Positions 17,504-26,583 are shown, counted from the first letter of the stretch. The stretch is DNA of 64,000 nucleotides from JAFGRU01 sp963665915 (GCA_963665915.2 CAXXSG010000005.1:168617-232616); one strand, 5' to 3'. The notes: generated by a model not told the origin, from the sequence alone. Numbers and translations are program-made.

Positions 17504-19010
17504 TTTCCTTGCTGTTGTTAACGGCCGCATGGTACCGCGCAAACAAATTCCGATCCTTGCGTTTGATGATTTCCGCGGCAGAATGATTGATTTCACTGCT
17601 GACGAGGGATATATCGTCCAATTTTTCGGATTCGAGGAAGGGGAGCAATTAAAAATCCTTGCGGTTCTTCGCAAAGACGACCAACTCTATCTTGCCACCA
17701 GCAATCTGCCTGATGAGTACCCCTCCCTGACAGCTGCAAACAGCAAATTCCACCTCTTTGAACGGGAAGTTGCCGAACAGTTCGGTGTCCGCCCCCTGAA
17801 TCACCCCTGGCTGAAACCGGTGCGTTATCATGCCAATCAGAGGGGTGTGGCAGACATCTTTGGGAACAATTACACGGAAGATATTCCCGGGAACTACGAT
17901 TATTTTAAGGTTGAAGGGGAACAGATTCACGAGGTCGGCGTCGGCCCCGTTCACGCGGGAATTATTGAGCCCGGCCATTTCCGTTTCCAGTGCCTCGGCG
18001 AAATAGTCCTGCATTTGGAAATTCAGTTGGGTTACCAGCACCGCGACGTTGAAAAACTCCTGACAACCTTCCCGGCCAAAAGGCTTCCGATCGTCGTCGA
18101 GGGAATTGCCGGAGACACCGCCATGGCCAACAGTCTCTGTTATGCCCAGGCCATTGAAGCTCTTTCCCTTTGCCATGAAACGGACGATACGGCACAAACG
18201 CTGCGAACTGCCGCATTCGAACTTGAAAGACTGGCCTGCCACGTGGGAGATCTCGGCGCCTTGAGCGGCGATGTCGCTTTCAATCCGCCGGCTGCTTATT
18301 ACGGAAGACTGCGAGGAGAGTTTTTAAACCTTCTCGTTGTTCTTTCCGGTAATCGTTTTGGAAAAGGACTGATCAGGCCTGGAGGCGTGACTAGTGGGCT
18401 TTCTACTGAAAACGCAAAGATTGTGGTCGACAAAATAAGGGAAGTCCGCCCCGAAATTATACAGGTTGCCGACCTTCTCTTTACCGCGCACACTGTCCTG
18501 TCCCGGTTCGAGGCCTGCGGCAGGGTCAACAGGGAAACCGCTGCTTCGATCGGTTTGGTCGGCTTTGCCGGAAGAGCGTCCGGTATCGACTACGACGCGC
18601 GGGAAGTTTTTCCAACGGAAAAATCAGGTCAGTTTGCCGGATGCCCTCACATTCGCCAGAAAGGCGGCGTCTATTCCAGGGCCTGGGTACGCTACGAAGA
18701 AATTCTCCATTCACTCGACCAGGTTGAAGCACTGATCTCAGCGGGAAAGCTGAAAAAAACGAACGTTCCTCCTCCAGTAGAAAGGCTGGCGCCGGATGCT
18801 TTCGTCGTGACCCTTAATGAAGCCTGGCGGGGAGAATTGTCTCATTGTCTGCTCACCGATAAGAACGGCAGGATTGTCCGCTACAAGGTCAAGGATCCCT
18901 CTTTCCATAATTGGAAGGGCCTGGCTCTGGCTTTACGCAACGAACAAATCTCCGATTTCCCCCTCAACAACAAAAGCTTCAATCTCTCTTACTGTGGCTT
19001 TGATCTTTAA
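17496..19010 (+). CDS. Ehr large subunit: hydrogenase-4/NuoCD-like, Ni ligands missing
   Basis: 504-aa peripheral subunit: NuoC-like domain (~1-130, with FHLFEREVAEQFGV) fused to a NuoD/HycE-like domain (~135-504, with EVGVGPVHAGIIEPGHFRFQ and LEIQLGYQHRDVE). In true group 4 NiFe hydrogenases two CxxC motifs bind Ni-Fe. Here the first (RVCGICGxxH) reads EGIAGDTAMAN at ~201-211, with Ala and Thr at the Cys positions, and the C-terminus ends FNLSYCGFDL with one lone Cys. It therefore should not carry a NiFe site. This fits the energy-converting-hydrogenase-related (Ehr) class described from Geobacter and related bacteria, whose reaction is not known. A GGAGGGGG site precedes the ATG. Confidence 0.9.
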   Translation: MDNFLAVVNGRMVPRKQIPILAFDDFRGRMIDFTADEGYIVQFFGFEEGEQLKILAVLRKDDQLYLATSNLPDEYPSLTAANSKFHLFEREVAEQFGVRPLNHPWLKPVRYHANQRGVADIFGNNYTEDIPGNYDYFKVEGEQIHEVGVGPVHAGIIEPGHFRFQCLGEIVLHLEIQLGYQHRDVEKLLTTFPAKRLPIVVEGIAGDTAMANSLCYAQAIEALSLCHETDDTAQTLRTAAFELERLACHVGDLGALSGDVAFNPPAAYYGRLRGEFLNLLVVLSGNRFGKGLIRPGGVTSGLSTENAKIVVDKIREVRPEIIQVADLLFTAHTVLSRFEACGRVNRETAASIGLVGFAGRASGIDYDAREVFPTEKSGQFAGCPHIRQKGGVYSRAWVRYEEILHSLDQVEALISAGKLKKTNVPPPVERLAPDAFVVTLNEAWRGELSHCLLTDKNGRIVRYKVKDPSFHNWKGLALALRNEQISDFPLNNKSFNLSYCGFDL

Positions 19011-19030
19011 ACGGAGGATAAAACAGGACC

Positions 19031-19774
19031 ATGCTGAAACTGATCCGCACAAGAATCAACCAGGGATACAGAACATCCTCCTATCCCAAAAAAGAGCTTG
19101 TGCTCCATTCCAGTTACCGAGGCCGCCCGCAAATCGATCGCGACTGCGACCCTGAACTGGCCGCACATTGCGCAAAAGCCTGCCCCCAGGATGCCATTGA
19201 TCCTGAAAAACGTTTGATCGATATCGGCCGTTGCGTCTTCTGCGGCCTATGCGAACGCCTTTCGGAAGGCCACTTTGTGACATTCACAACCAATTTCGAA
19301 CTGGGGGTTGCCGAACAAAGCCATCTTTCCTTTGACGGCGATCTGCCCGATCTTGCCAGCCACAGTCGACAGCACTTTAAAAAACTGTTCGGCAGGTCTC
19401 TGCAACTCAGGGAAGTTTGCGCCGGCGGCTGCAATTGCTGTGAAGCCGATACCAATGTTTTAAATACGCCATTCTTTGACCTTTCCCGTTTCGGCATCGA
19501 CTTTGTCGCCTCACCCCGTCACGCCGACGGCGTATTCGTCACCGGCCCGGTAACCCGCAATATGAAAACCGCGCTCATGGATACCTATGCCGCCATCCCC
19601 TCGCCCAAGGTTGTCATCGCCACGGGAAGCTGCGCCATTTCCGGGGGCCCCTTCCGGGACAGCAACGAAATCGTTCCGCTCTCGGACCTGCTGCACATCG
19701 ACCTATTCATCCCCGGTTGCCCGCCCCATCCGATGACAATACTGAGTTCAATGTTGAAGTATTTCAAAAGCTAG
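19031..19774 (+). CDS. Ehr small subunit: ferredoxin domain fused to NuoB-like domain
   Basis: 247 aa. The N-terminal ~85 residues form a ferredoxin-like domain (HyfH/NuoI type) with CDPELAAHCAKACP and CVFCGLCE. The second motif lacks its closing CP, so one full [4Fe-4S] site is supported and the other looks degraded. Residues ~125-247 are a NuoB/HycG domain with CNCCEAD, GSCAISGG and IPGCPPHP supplying the four ligands of the cluster next to the large subunit. HyfH and HyfI functions are thus merged in one polypeptide. GGAGG lies upstream of the start. Last gene of the operon; a hairpin follows. Confidence 0.88.
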   Translation: MLKLIRTRINQGYRTSSYPKKELVLHSSYRGRPQIDRDCDPELAAHCAKACPQDAIDPEKRLIDIGRCVFCGLCERLSEGHFVTFTTNFELGVAEQSHLSFDGDLPDLASHSRQHFKKLFGRSLQLREVCAGGCNCCEADTNVLNTPFFDLSRFGIDFVASPRHADGVFVTGPVTRNMKTALMDTYAAIPSPKVVIATGSCAISGGPFRDSNEIVPLSDLLHIDLFIPGCPPHPMTILSSMLKYFKS

Positions 19775-19829
19775 ATTGTTTTCTGACGTGATCCGACAGG
19801 AAGACCTGCGTTAATCCTTGCAGTCCTTA

Positions 19830-19852
19830 CCCTGAAATAGAATTTTTCAGGG
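19830..19852. terminator. Hairpin between convergent ehr operon and EamA gene
   Basis: Eight-bp inverted repeat CCCTGAAA / TTTCAGGG with a 7-nt loop. It lacks a clear T run on the plus strand, so termination strength is uncertain. Its place between convergent genes supports the call. Confidence 0.5.
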
Positions 19853-19855
19853 GTA

Positions 19856-20800
19856 CTAAAGAACCTTCTCTACATCTCTCCTTTTCAAATCATAGGGTTT
19901 AGTCGCCAGCACAATCCCGCCAATAATGAAGACACCGCTGTAGAAGTGAGCCGTGGTGACAGGCTCGCCGAGAATCAGCAAAGCCTCGATGCCGCTGAAA
20001 AGGGGGAGGGAATAATAGATGAAGCCCGCCCGCGTCGGACCGATGAACAGAACGGCGCGATTCCAGAGCAGGAAGGAGATCAGAGAGGCGCCGATGCCGA
20101 TATAAAAAATGGCACCAATGACCTCGGCGCTGAAAATCACCGCCCCGCCCCGGAGGTTTTCCCAGAGAGCCCAAGGGGAGAGAAACAGCAACCCCAGAGT
20201 GAAGATGGCGCAGAGGAATGCGGTCTGTCCCATCTCCCGGGGTTTTTTCCTGACCAGGATGCTGTAGGCGGCAAAAAGGCCGGAGGCCATCAGCATCCCC
20301 AAGTCGCCACTGTTAAGGTCGAGACCGGCCAGGCGGCTGTAATCCCCCTTGGTCACCAGAGAAACTACCCCGAAGACGGAGATGAAGATGCCGGTTATTT
20401 TTCGCAAGGTGATCGATTCGTTAAGGAACAAACGGGACAATATAAGAATGAAAATCGGCGTGAAGGTGGCGATCAAGGCGAGGTTCAAAGCCGTGGTATA
20501 CTGCCCGGCAATGTAGATGAGGGTATTGAAGACCGTTACACCGATCAGTGCCGTCAGGCTCAGGTAAGGGATGTTGGCCTTAATCCGCTCCCACTCCCGG
20601 AGAATTTCGCGAAGGCCGAAAGGAAGCAGGACTGCTGTTGCCACCAGCCACCGGTACCAGGCAAGCTGAACGGGCGGGAACTGCCCGCTGAGTCCTCGTG
20701 CCACAATGAAATTGCCGGACCAGATGATGGTTGCTGCCAGGGCGCAGATAATTCCCCAAAAAAAATAATTAGCATGGACCTGCGAATGTGTCAATTCCAT
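19856..20800 (-). CDS. EamA/DMT-family transporter
   Basis: 314-aa inner-membrane protein with ten hydrophobic segments in two EamA halves (first half ALAATIIWSGNFIVARG; second half LGMLMASGLFAAYSILVRK). The family exports metabolites or amino acids, and individual substrates cannot be read from sequence. Last gene of the minus-strand carbamoyl-compound cluster, 181 bp after cynS, so it may have its own promoter. AAGG lies upstream of ATG. Export of an end product of the pathway is possible but is only inference. Confidence 0.85.
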   Translation of the reverse strand: MELTHSQVHANYFFWGIICALAATIIWSGNFIVARGLSGQFPPVQLAWYRWLVATAVLLPFGLREILREWERIKANIPYLSLTALIGVTVFNTLIYIAGQYTTALNLALIATFTPIFILILSRLFLNESITLRKITGIFISVFGVVSLVTKGDYSRLAGLDLNSGDLGMLMASGLFAAYSILVRKKPREMGQTAFLCAIFTLGLLFLSPWALWENLRGGAVIFSAEVIGAIFYIGIGASLISFLLWNRAVLFIGPTRAGFIYYSLPLFSGIEALLILGEPVTTAHFYSGVFIIGGIVLATKPYDLKRRDVEKVL

Positions 20801-20981
20801 CCTTTTCCTTAGATTATTGTAAGGTTGAAAAGATTAGCCTGTTTCAAAAGCAGAAAAGGGAGCCATGGCAATAATTGCCGCGGCCCCCATAAAATTCAAT
20901 ATCTGCCTAAACCCCGTTTGAAAAATCTTCGTCGAAAGGCCCCGGGATTTCTCCCCGGACTTTTTTATCCGATACTTGTGA

Positions 20982-21422
20982 TCAATAGACTTTGTAAGGC
21001 AGGAATTTGCCTGACATGGACAATTTGACGCGGTCCCCTTTGGGGTCTTCCTCCCTCTCGACACTCATGGTGTAGTCAATGGCGCTCATGATGCCATCGC
21101 CAAATTTTTCGTGGATGAGGGCTTTAATGGGGTAGCCGTACACCTGCACGATTTCATATAGGCGATAGATGACGGGGTCGGTCGGAACGACGGGACCCAG
21201 GCCCCGGTCCGGCCATTCAACGAGGAATTCCTCGACGTCTTTGCCTAGTCCGAGCTCCTTGCAGAGTTTCTTGGCCATATCTTCTTCGACGACGAACTGG
21301 CCGTAGAAGAGAGCAGCGGTCAGGGCTTCGGCAAGACCTATCTTTTTGCTGATCTGGTCAAAGGTCAGGCCTTTTTTCTTTTTGGCCGCCAACAGTTGTT
21401 TGCTAATTTCACAGATTTCCAT
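20982..21422 (-). CDS. cynS: Cyanase (cyanate hydratase)
   Basis: Converts cyanate plus bicarbonate to CO2 and carbamate, which decays to ammonia. 146 aa: N-terminal helix-turn-helix-like domain (~1-75, KKKGLTFDQISKKIGLAEA) and C-terminal catalytic domain. The active-site residues Arg, Glu and Ser are in YRLYEIVQVYG, HEKFGDG and MSAIDYTM, and the C-terminus GKFLPYKVY matches cyanases. The start at ATG 21422 has GGAGGAC upstream. It lies in a carbamoyl-metabolising cluster and not in a cynTSX operon. Cyanate forms spontaneously from carbamoyl phosphate, the expected intermediate of this cluster. Confidence 0.95.
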   Translation of the reverse strand: MEICEISKQLLAAKKKKGLTFDQISKKIGLAEALTAALFYGQFVVEEDMAKKLCKELGLGKDVEEFLVEWPDRGLGPVVPTDPVIYRLYEIVQVYGYPIKALIHEKFGDGIMSAIDYTMSVEREEDPKGDRVKLSMSGKFLPYKVY

Positions 21423-21515
21423 ATGTCCTCCTTGGGTTAGGTGGTTGAAAACAACCCCTTGGGTTACTTTATTTTCCCTTGTCACTCTTCATCCTTCAGA
21501 ATCATAGCCCTTGCC

Positions 21516-23108
21516 TCAGAATCCGGCCGGAACTCCGTTGCCACGGGGATCGGCGGCCCCTTCGAGGAGGCCATCTGGATGGTGAATAACAGCGCCTGCG
21601 TGTCCCATGACTTCGTCGAAATCGCCCACGACTTCGACATCATGACCGGCATTTCTCAAGGCCGAGTAAACCTCACCTTCGAATCGTTTTTCAATGCGAA
21701 GATTGGTTGCACTGGCCCCCCAGGTTCTTCCCAGAAGCCAGCGCGGCGCGGTGACCGCCTTCTGCAACTCCTGCCCGAACAGCACATGCCGGGCAAAGAC
21801 CATGGCCTGAGTTTGCGGCTGCCCTTCGCCCCCCATCGTCCCATAGGCCATGACCCGTCCGTCGCTGAGATGGGCAAGCGCCGGCTGGATGGTATGGAAC
21901 GGCCGGCGATAAGGCTTCAGACAGTTATGATGGGTCGGGTCCAAGCTGAAACTGACGCCGCGATTCTGCCAGGTGATCCCTGTTTCAGGCAGCGCCACAC
22001 CGGAGCCGAACTCCCAATAAATGCTTTGGATAAAGCTGACCACACGCCCTTCGCTGTCGGCAGCTCCAAGCCAGACGGTATCGCCCGGTGCGGCTGTTTC
22101 CGGCCACGGCAAAGCTGTTTCCGAGGAAATCTCCGCAGCCAACGCATCCAGTTTTTCCGAACTCAGGAAGGACTCCGGTGCAGCCTGCATGTATTGAGGG
22201 TCAGTAACATAACGGTCGCGAATCCGGAACGCCCGTTTGGTGGCTTCCACCAGGCCATGAACGAAATCAAAACCTTCCGCTTCCCGGACTCCGAGCCGGT
22301 CGAATAAGCCCAGCAGAATCAGTGAGGCCAACCCCTGGGTCGGCGGCGGCATATTGAAAATCTTGTGGCCGGCCACATCAACGGTCAGCGGTTTGAGCCG
22401 CAGCGCCCGGTGCCGTTCCAGGTCCGCGAGAATGATGGGCGAACCGGCACGTTCCAACTCCGCTGCAATGACGCGAGCCAGGTCCCCTCGATAGAAGGAA
22501 TCGAGGCCTTTGTCCGCCAATATTTTCAGGGTTTCGGCCAAGGCTGGTTGGCGAAAACGGCAACCGACGGCAGGGGGTTGGCCGTCAGGCAGAAAGGTCG
22601 AAGAAAAACCTGGCACGTCCTTCAATTCTTTGAGCTTGCCGCTCGTGTTGGCCGCCTGGGTCCGGGTCACGGCGAAGCCATCCCGCGCAAAGAATGTGGC
22701 GTCTTCGAGGATGCGTGAAAGAGATAGCTTTCCGCCCCATTTTTCTTTACTGAAGCGATACGCCTCCTCCCAGCCGGACACCACCCCGCCCACGGTCAAT
22801 GCCGCCAAAGGACCGCGGCTTGGAATCGAATCAAATCCCCGGCTTTTATAAAAATCGATATCCGCCTTGCCGGCAGCCCCTCCGCAGGCATCGATCCCGG
22901 TTACCTCTCCTCCGGGCGTGTGAATCAACCAGAAGTTGTCACCGCCCAGCGCGTTCATATGGGGATAGACCACCGCGATAGTGCTGGCTGCGGCGATCAT
23001 CGCCTCAATTGCGTTGCCGCCATCCTCCAAAACCCTTAATCCAGCCTGGGCCGCCAAATGATGCGATGCCGTGACCATACCTCGAAAAGATTGGGCTGTT
23101 TGCAACAT
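21516..23108 (-). CDS. Gamma-glutamyltransferase-family Ntn hydrolase, probably oxamate amidohydrolase (HpxW-like)
   Basis: 530-aa Ntn hydrolase of the gamma-glutamyltranspeptidase superfamily that should self-cleave before a catalytic Thr. The likely nucleophile is in GDTVWLGAAD, followed by FIQSIYWEFGSGV and GITWQNRGVSFSLDP. N-terminal features GGNAIEAMIAAA and PHMNALGGDNFW are typical. There is no signal peptide, whereas classical GGTs are exported. HpxW of Klebsiella, a member of this superfamily, hydrolyses oxamate to oxalate and ammonia. The neighbouring allFGH-type genes act on oxamate/oxalurate, so this assignment fits, but a glutathione-type substrate cannot be excluded. Start ATG 23108 has GGAG 8 nt upstream. 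Confidence 0.75.
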   Translation of the reverse strand: MLQTAQSFRGMVTASHHLAAQAGLRVLEDGGNAIEAMIAAASTIAVVYPHMNALGGDNFWLIHTPGGEVTGIDACGGAAGKADIDFYKSRGFDSIPSRGPLAALTVGGVVSGWEEAYRFSKEKWGGKLSLSRILEDATFFARDGFAVTRTQAANTSGKLKELKDVPGFSSTFLPDGQPPAVGCRFRQPALAETLKILADKGLDSFYRGDLARVIAAELERAGSPIILADLERHRALRLKPLTVDVAGHKIFNMPPPTQGLASLILLGLFDRLGVREAEGFDFVHGLVEATKRAFRIRDRYVTDPQYMQAAPESFLSSEKLDALAAEISSETALPWPETAAPGDTVWLGAADSEGRVVSFIQSIYWEFGSGVALPETGITWQNRGVSFSLDPTHHNCLKPYRRPFHTIQPALAHLSDGRVMAYGTMGGEGQPQTQAMVFARHVLFGQELQKAVTAPRWLLGRTWGASATNLRIEKRFEGEVYSALRNAGHDVEVVGDFDEVMGHAGAVIHHPDGLLEGAADPRGNGVPAGF

Positions 23109-23159
23109 GTCTGGAGCTCCTTTCATTTTCTAATATTCATAGGTAAATATAAAAAATTT

Positions 23160-24113
23160 TTACGCTGCGGGTTGGCAGGCTACTGTGCTTTCAAGCCGGA
23201 GACGAAAAACAATCACAATTCCGGCCAGCATGTCCCAACCCGATGTATGACCATATTTTTCAATCCCCGTGATTACTTGAGATATTCTTTCCCGGTTGCC
23301 GGAAAGAATGGCGCCGATGGCGGCGTGGGCAACCTCGCTTCCCATTCCTTCCATTGCCCCTCGTAAATGGGCTGCACTGATCAAGTTGGTCCGATCCGGT
23401 AATACCTTGGCCACGGCGGAAGAAAGAACTTTTAGCAGTGACAATTCACCCATACTGTGGAGACCGAGCATGATGCCGCCAACGAGGTCATCGCCTGACG
23501 GCGTCAATCCCGGCCCAAGCCCCAACAATTCCTGCCAGGATAAAATATCCGGGTTCTTGATATTGAGAGGATTGGCGAGGGCGCCTCGCAACCAGGCCTG
23601 CAACCGATCTAAAGGTTCGACGGCATGATTTAGAACAGAAGATTTATGCGTGGTTGAATTCCAGCCCCGGGTCCGATGAATGAATTTCCCTAAACCGTCT
23701 TCCGGAAGTCTACGGGCTGTGGCCGTTTCCAAGGCCTCAAGCCCTGATTTCAATCTTTCCTGAGATTGCATGGCAACACGGTCAGGCGTCCAAATCCTCA
23801 CGTCGTCAAAAGTTAAGAGGAAATGCCCAGTACCTATCCTGACACAACCGTCTGCAACCCTCACCGACATGCCGATATTGAGTCCAAATAATGATCGAAT
23901 GCCCCCATCTGGAATTGTGGTGGCGACATTCAATGGGCACATGCCCAAAGAGGCGGAGCCTACACAGATAAAATCACCGTTAATTTCACAATAAAAGCAT
24001 CTTTCGAAAACGGCTATCACCTGTCCCTGCCCGAATTGAGAAAGTGCATGGGCGGCTATCGGGCCCATTCGGACGATCCGGAATATGGTTGGACTCGGTC
24101 GGCTAATTATCAT
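23160..24113 (-). CDS. allH: DUF2877 protein, AllH-like subunit of oxamate carbamoyltransferase
   Basis: 317 aa with the DUF2877 hallmark GLGPGLTPSGDDLVGG around residues 200-215. In E. coli the homologue YlbF (AllH) sits with FdrA (AllF), YlbE (AllG) and a carbamate kinase (AllK), and has been assigned to the oxamate carbamoyltransferase of anaerobic allantoin use. All four types are consecutive here. Its ATG lies inside the end of the carbamate kinase gene (11-bp overlap), so translation is coupled. The role of each subunit in catalysis is not something I can read from sequence. Confidence 0.85.
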   Translation of the reverse strand: MIISRPSPTIFRIVRMGPIAAHALSQFGQGQVIAVFERCFYCEINGDFICVGSASLGMCPLNVATTIPDGGIRSLFGLNIGMSVRVADGCVRIGTGHFLLTFDDVRIWTPDRVAMQSQERLKSGLEALETATARRLPEDGLGKFIHRTRGWNSTTHKSSVLNHAVEPLDRLQAWLRGALANPLNIKNPDILSWQELLGLGPGLTPSGDDLVGGIMLGLHSMGELSLLKVLSSAVAKVLPDRTNLISAAHLRGAMEGMGSEVAHAAIGAILSGNRERISQVITGIEKYGHTSGWDMLAGIVIVFRLRLESTVACQPAA

Positions 24114-25080
24114 CGTTCAAAATATGGGTGCCGGTTGTGCCGGAGAGAACATCCATGGCTTCCTCCAAGCAACCGATTATGGCCCGCTTGCCTCCCCCTT
24201 CGAGGAAACGGATGGCGGCATCGATTTTAGGTCCCATGCTTCCAGCAGGGAAATGGCCCGCGTCCCTGTAGGCACGCAATTCCCGCAAGGTTACACAATC
24301 CAATTCCTGCTGTTCCGGTTTCCCAAAATGGATCGATACCTTGGGTACCGCGGTAAGAATCATCAGGACTTCAATACCCAGAACGTTGGCCATGTGAGCG
24401 GAGGTAAGATCTTTATCGATAACGGCCTCCACGCCACGCCGAACACCTTTAGGACCGCGAACAATTGGAATCCCGCCTCCCCCTCCGGCAATGACAACCG
24501 TACCTCTTTGGGCCAGAGCCTGGACCAGTGAAATATCGCAAATATGGCGGGGCGTTGGTGATGGCACCACATGACGCCAACCGCGGCCCGAATCTTCCTT
24601 CATAAGCCAGCCAAGTTCTTTGGAGATTTTGTCTGCCTCCGATTCACTAAAAAACGGTCCAATCGGCTTGGTCGGGTTATTAAAAGCGGGATCGTCAGGG
24701 TCAACCTCAACCTGCGTCAGCAGGCACGCCACATGCCTCGGGCTTCCCGTTTCACGCAGGGCATTTTCCATGGCCTGCATCAGAAGATAGGCTATACCCC
24801 CCTGGCTGTGGGCGACGCAAATGTCGAGAGACATGGGAGGAATACGATCACAGGTCAGGGCCTGGCGCATAAGAATTTTACCCACGACCGGTCCGTTTCC
24901 ATGGGTGACCACAAGTTCATTATCCAGAAGCATGAGCGGAAGAAGGGCCCTGGCCGTATTTTTTGCCAGTATTTTCTGCTCCTCGGAAGTACCTTCGATA
25001 GTTTCCGGATGGGTAGCATTGCCCCCGATAGCAACGAGCACCCGGGCCGGGATCTCTACCTTTTTTGAAGATGCGGGCAT
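24103..25080 (-). CDS. allK: Carbamate kinase (AllK/ArcC type)
   Basis: Reversible transfer of phosphate between carbamoyl phosphate and ADP, giving ATP, ammonia and CO2: substrate-level phosphorylation at the end of carbamoyl catabolism. 325 aa with VAIGGNATHP, VVTHGNGPVVG, a THGNGP-type carbamate loop, VIAGGGGGIPIV and DKDLTSAHMA plus FPAGSMGPKIDAA, all standard for the family. GGAGGATAAGCG precedes ATG. It is 3 bp from allF and overlaps allH. With no arginine deiminase genes nearby, an AllK-like role is better supported than an ArcC role. Confidence 0.93.
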   Translation of the reverse strand: MPASSKKVEIPARVLVAIGGNATHPETIEGTSEEQKILAKNTARALLPLMLLDNELVVTHGNGPVVGKILMRQALTCDRIPPMSLDICVAHSQGGIAYLLMQAMENALRETGSPRHVACLLTQVEVDPDDPAFNNPTKPIGPFFSESEADKISKELGWLMKEDSGRGWRHVVPSPTPRHICDISLVQALAQRGTVVIAGGGGGIPIVRGPKGVRRGVEAVIDKDLTSAHMANVLGIEVLMILTAVPKVSIHFGKPEQQELDCVTLRELRAYRDAGHFPAGSMGPKIDAAIRFLEGGGKRAIIGCLEEAMDVLSGTTGTHILNDDN

Positions 25081-25083
25081 CGC

Positions 25084-26583
25084 TTATCCTCCTCCACGCT
25101 TGAGACAGGTCAGAGCTAAAAGAGCAGCATCGGCATTCGAAGGGGCGACCAGAATGCCGGCGTTTTCAAGCCTGCCGATCTGCGTCGCACGATTTTGGAT
25201 ATCAAGATCGGTCCCGGTAACGGAGGCGATCACCAACGGACGGTCAGTAGTTCGAGACAGACTTGCAACCAGATGTCCGGCCGGGTCTTCATGGGCACCG
25301 TAACCGATGACCACGTCAACCAGAATGATTCCAACAGCAGGGTTTTTCAGCGCTTTTGTCAAAGCCTCGTCGCGAACCGCAGGGTCAATCATAGGATGGG
25401 GCCGCCCTTGAGTGTACTCGTCATCGCCGAAATCGATAAAACAGTGTCCTTTGTGAAGCCCTTCAAGTTTGACCGCACCCGGGATTGGCACGTTGGAACT
25501 TATCGTTTCGCCGGCTTCGCGGAAAACGAACTGAGCTTCCGCACAGAGGGTGCCCCCTGAAAAAAGACCTAAAGCCACGCTTCTTCCTTTTGGGGATGGA
25601 ATGGCCACCTTGTCCAATTGAAAATCGTCACAGATCGACCGGCCACCGAGGGCTGATTCCGCGGCAGCTTTCAAGGTCGGAGCGAAAAAGGCGTTGCCGG
25701 GCAACTCCAGATCGGACGCCCCGAGAAAACAGACCGTAAAATTCTTTCTGCCGGCTTTGATTCTCGCCAGTATGCTATCCGCCACGGATTTGGCAGGCGG
25801 CTTGGAAATCAGAACGATATGGCGAGTATCAGGATCAGCATCGAGAAGATCGAGGGCCATCAAAGTTGAAAGGCCGCCGACATCTTCCTTGAGGTCGCGC
25901 CCCCCGACCCCGATAGCCTGGGAGATGCCTCCTCCTCCCTGGCTGATCAAACAGGAAACTTCCTGGATGCCTGTCCCGGATGCGCCGATGATGCCGACGT
26001 CTCCTCGTTTTACCTTATTGGCAAAAGCCAGGGGTGCGCCATTGATAATGGCCGTTCCGCAATCGGGGCCCATCACCAGAAGCCCGAGTTTCTGAGCCTC
26101 ACGCTTCAGAGCAACTTCCTCCCCCAGCGGCACGTTGTCGCTGAAAATCATGACGTGCAGTCCGTGGTGCAGAGCTTTTCGGGCTTCTGCTGCTGCGAAC
26201 TCGCCGGATACGGAAATTAATGCCAGGTTGGCCCCTGACATTGATTTCAGAGCGGCGGAAAGGGTCCGGGGTTTGTATGTTTCCCCTTCCCTGGCGGGTA
26301 GAGTTGATTGGTCAAGAAGGTTTGTCGATTCCGATAGAGCGCTTTCGATTGCCGCCTGATTTTCAGCCCGGATTCCAATAATCAGATCTCCACCCGAGGC
26401 CTTTTCTCCCTCTGAGTCAAGGATGCCGGCTTCGGCCATAATTTTTTTGTTGGAGGGCGTTCCCATCATGAGAGCGGCCTCTTCAATGCCGTCCATTCCG
26501 GCAATCGTACGCGAAAATCGCATCAAGGCCACGGAATCGAGATAAAATCCAGGCCTGACCTGGTTGACAACGAAATTTTTCAT
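25084..26583 (-). CDS. allF: FdrA/AllF-like acyl-CoA-synthetase-fold subunit of oxamate carbamoyltransferase
   Basis: 499 aa related to the alpha subunit of succinyl-CoA synthetase: a Rossmann CoA-binding-like domain with MGPDCGTAIINGAPL and GIIGASGTGIQEVS, then QGRPHPMIDP in the C-terminal ligase-like half. E. coli FdrA (AllF) is the type member and partners with AllG and AllH. The ATG overlaps the allG stop by 4 bp and the next gene follows after 3 bp, so allG-allF-allK-allH is one translated block. Confidence 0.88.
   Translation of the reverse strand: MKNFVVNQVRPGFYLDSVALMRFSRTIAGMDGIEEAALMMGTPSNKKIMAEAGILDSEGEKASGGDLIIGIRAENQAAIESALSESTNLLDQSTLPAREGETYKPRTLSAALKSMSGANLALISVSGEFAAAEARKALHHGLHVMIFSDNVPLGEEVALKREAQKLGLLVMGPDCGTAIINGAPLAFANKVKRGDVGIIGASGTGIQEVSCLISQGGGGISQAIGVGGRDLKEDVGGLSTLMALDLLDADPDTRHIVLISKPPAKSVADSILARIKAGRKNFTVCFLGASDLELPGNAFFAPTLKAAAESALGGRSICDDFQLDKVAIPSPKGRSVALGLFSGGTLCAEAQFVFREAGETISSNVPIPGAVKLEGLHKGHCFIDFGDDEYTQGRPHPMIDPAVRDEALTKALKNPAVGIILVDVVIGYGAHEDPAGHLVASLSRTTDRPLVIASVTGTDLDIQNRATQIGRLENAGILVAPSNADAALLALTCLKRGGG

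Noticed and set aside
17496..19010. Functional NiFe hydrogenase large subunit
   Set aside because: Both CxxC nickel-binding motifs are missing or altered, so a hydrogenase name would mislead.
19946..20812. 288-codon plus-strand frame opposite the EamA gene
   Set aside because: Low-complexity, charged and without a ribosome site; the minus strand encodes a clear ten-helix transporter.
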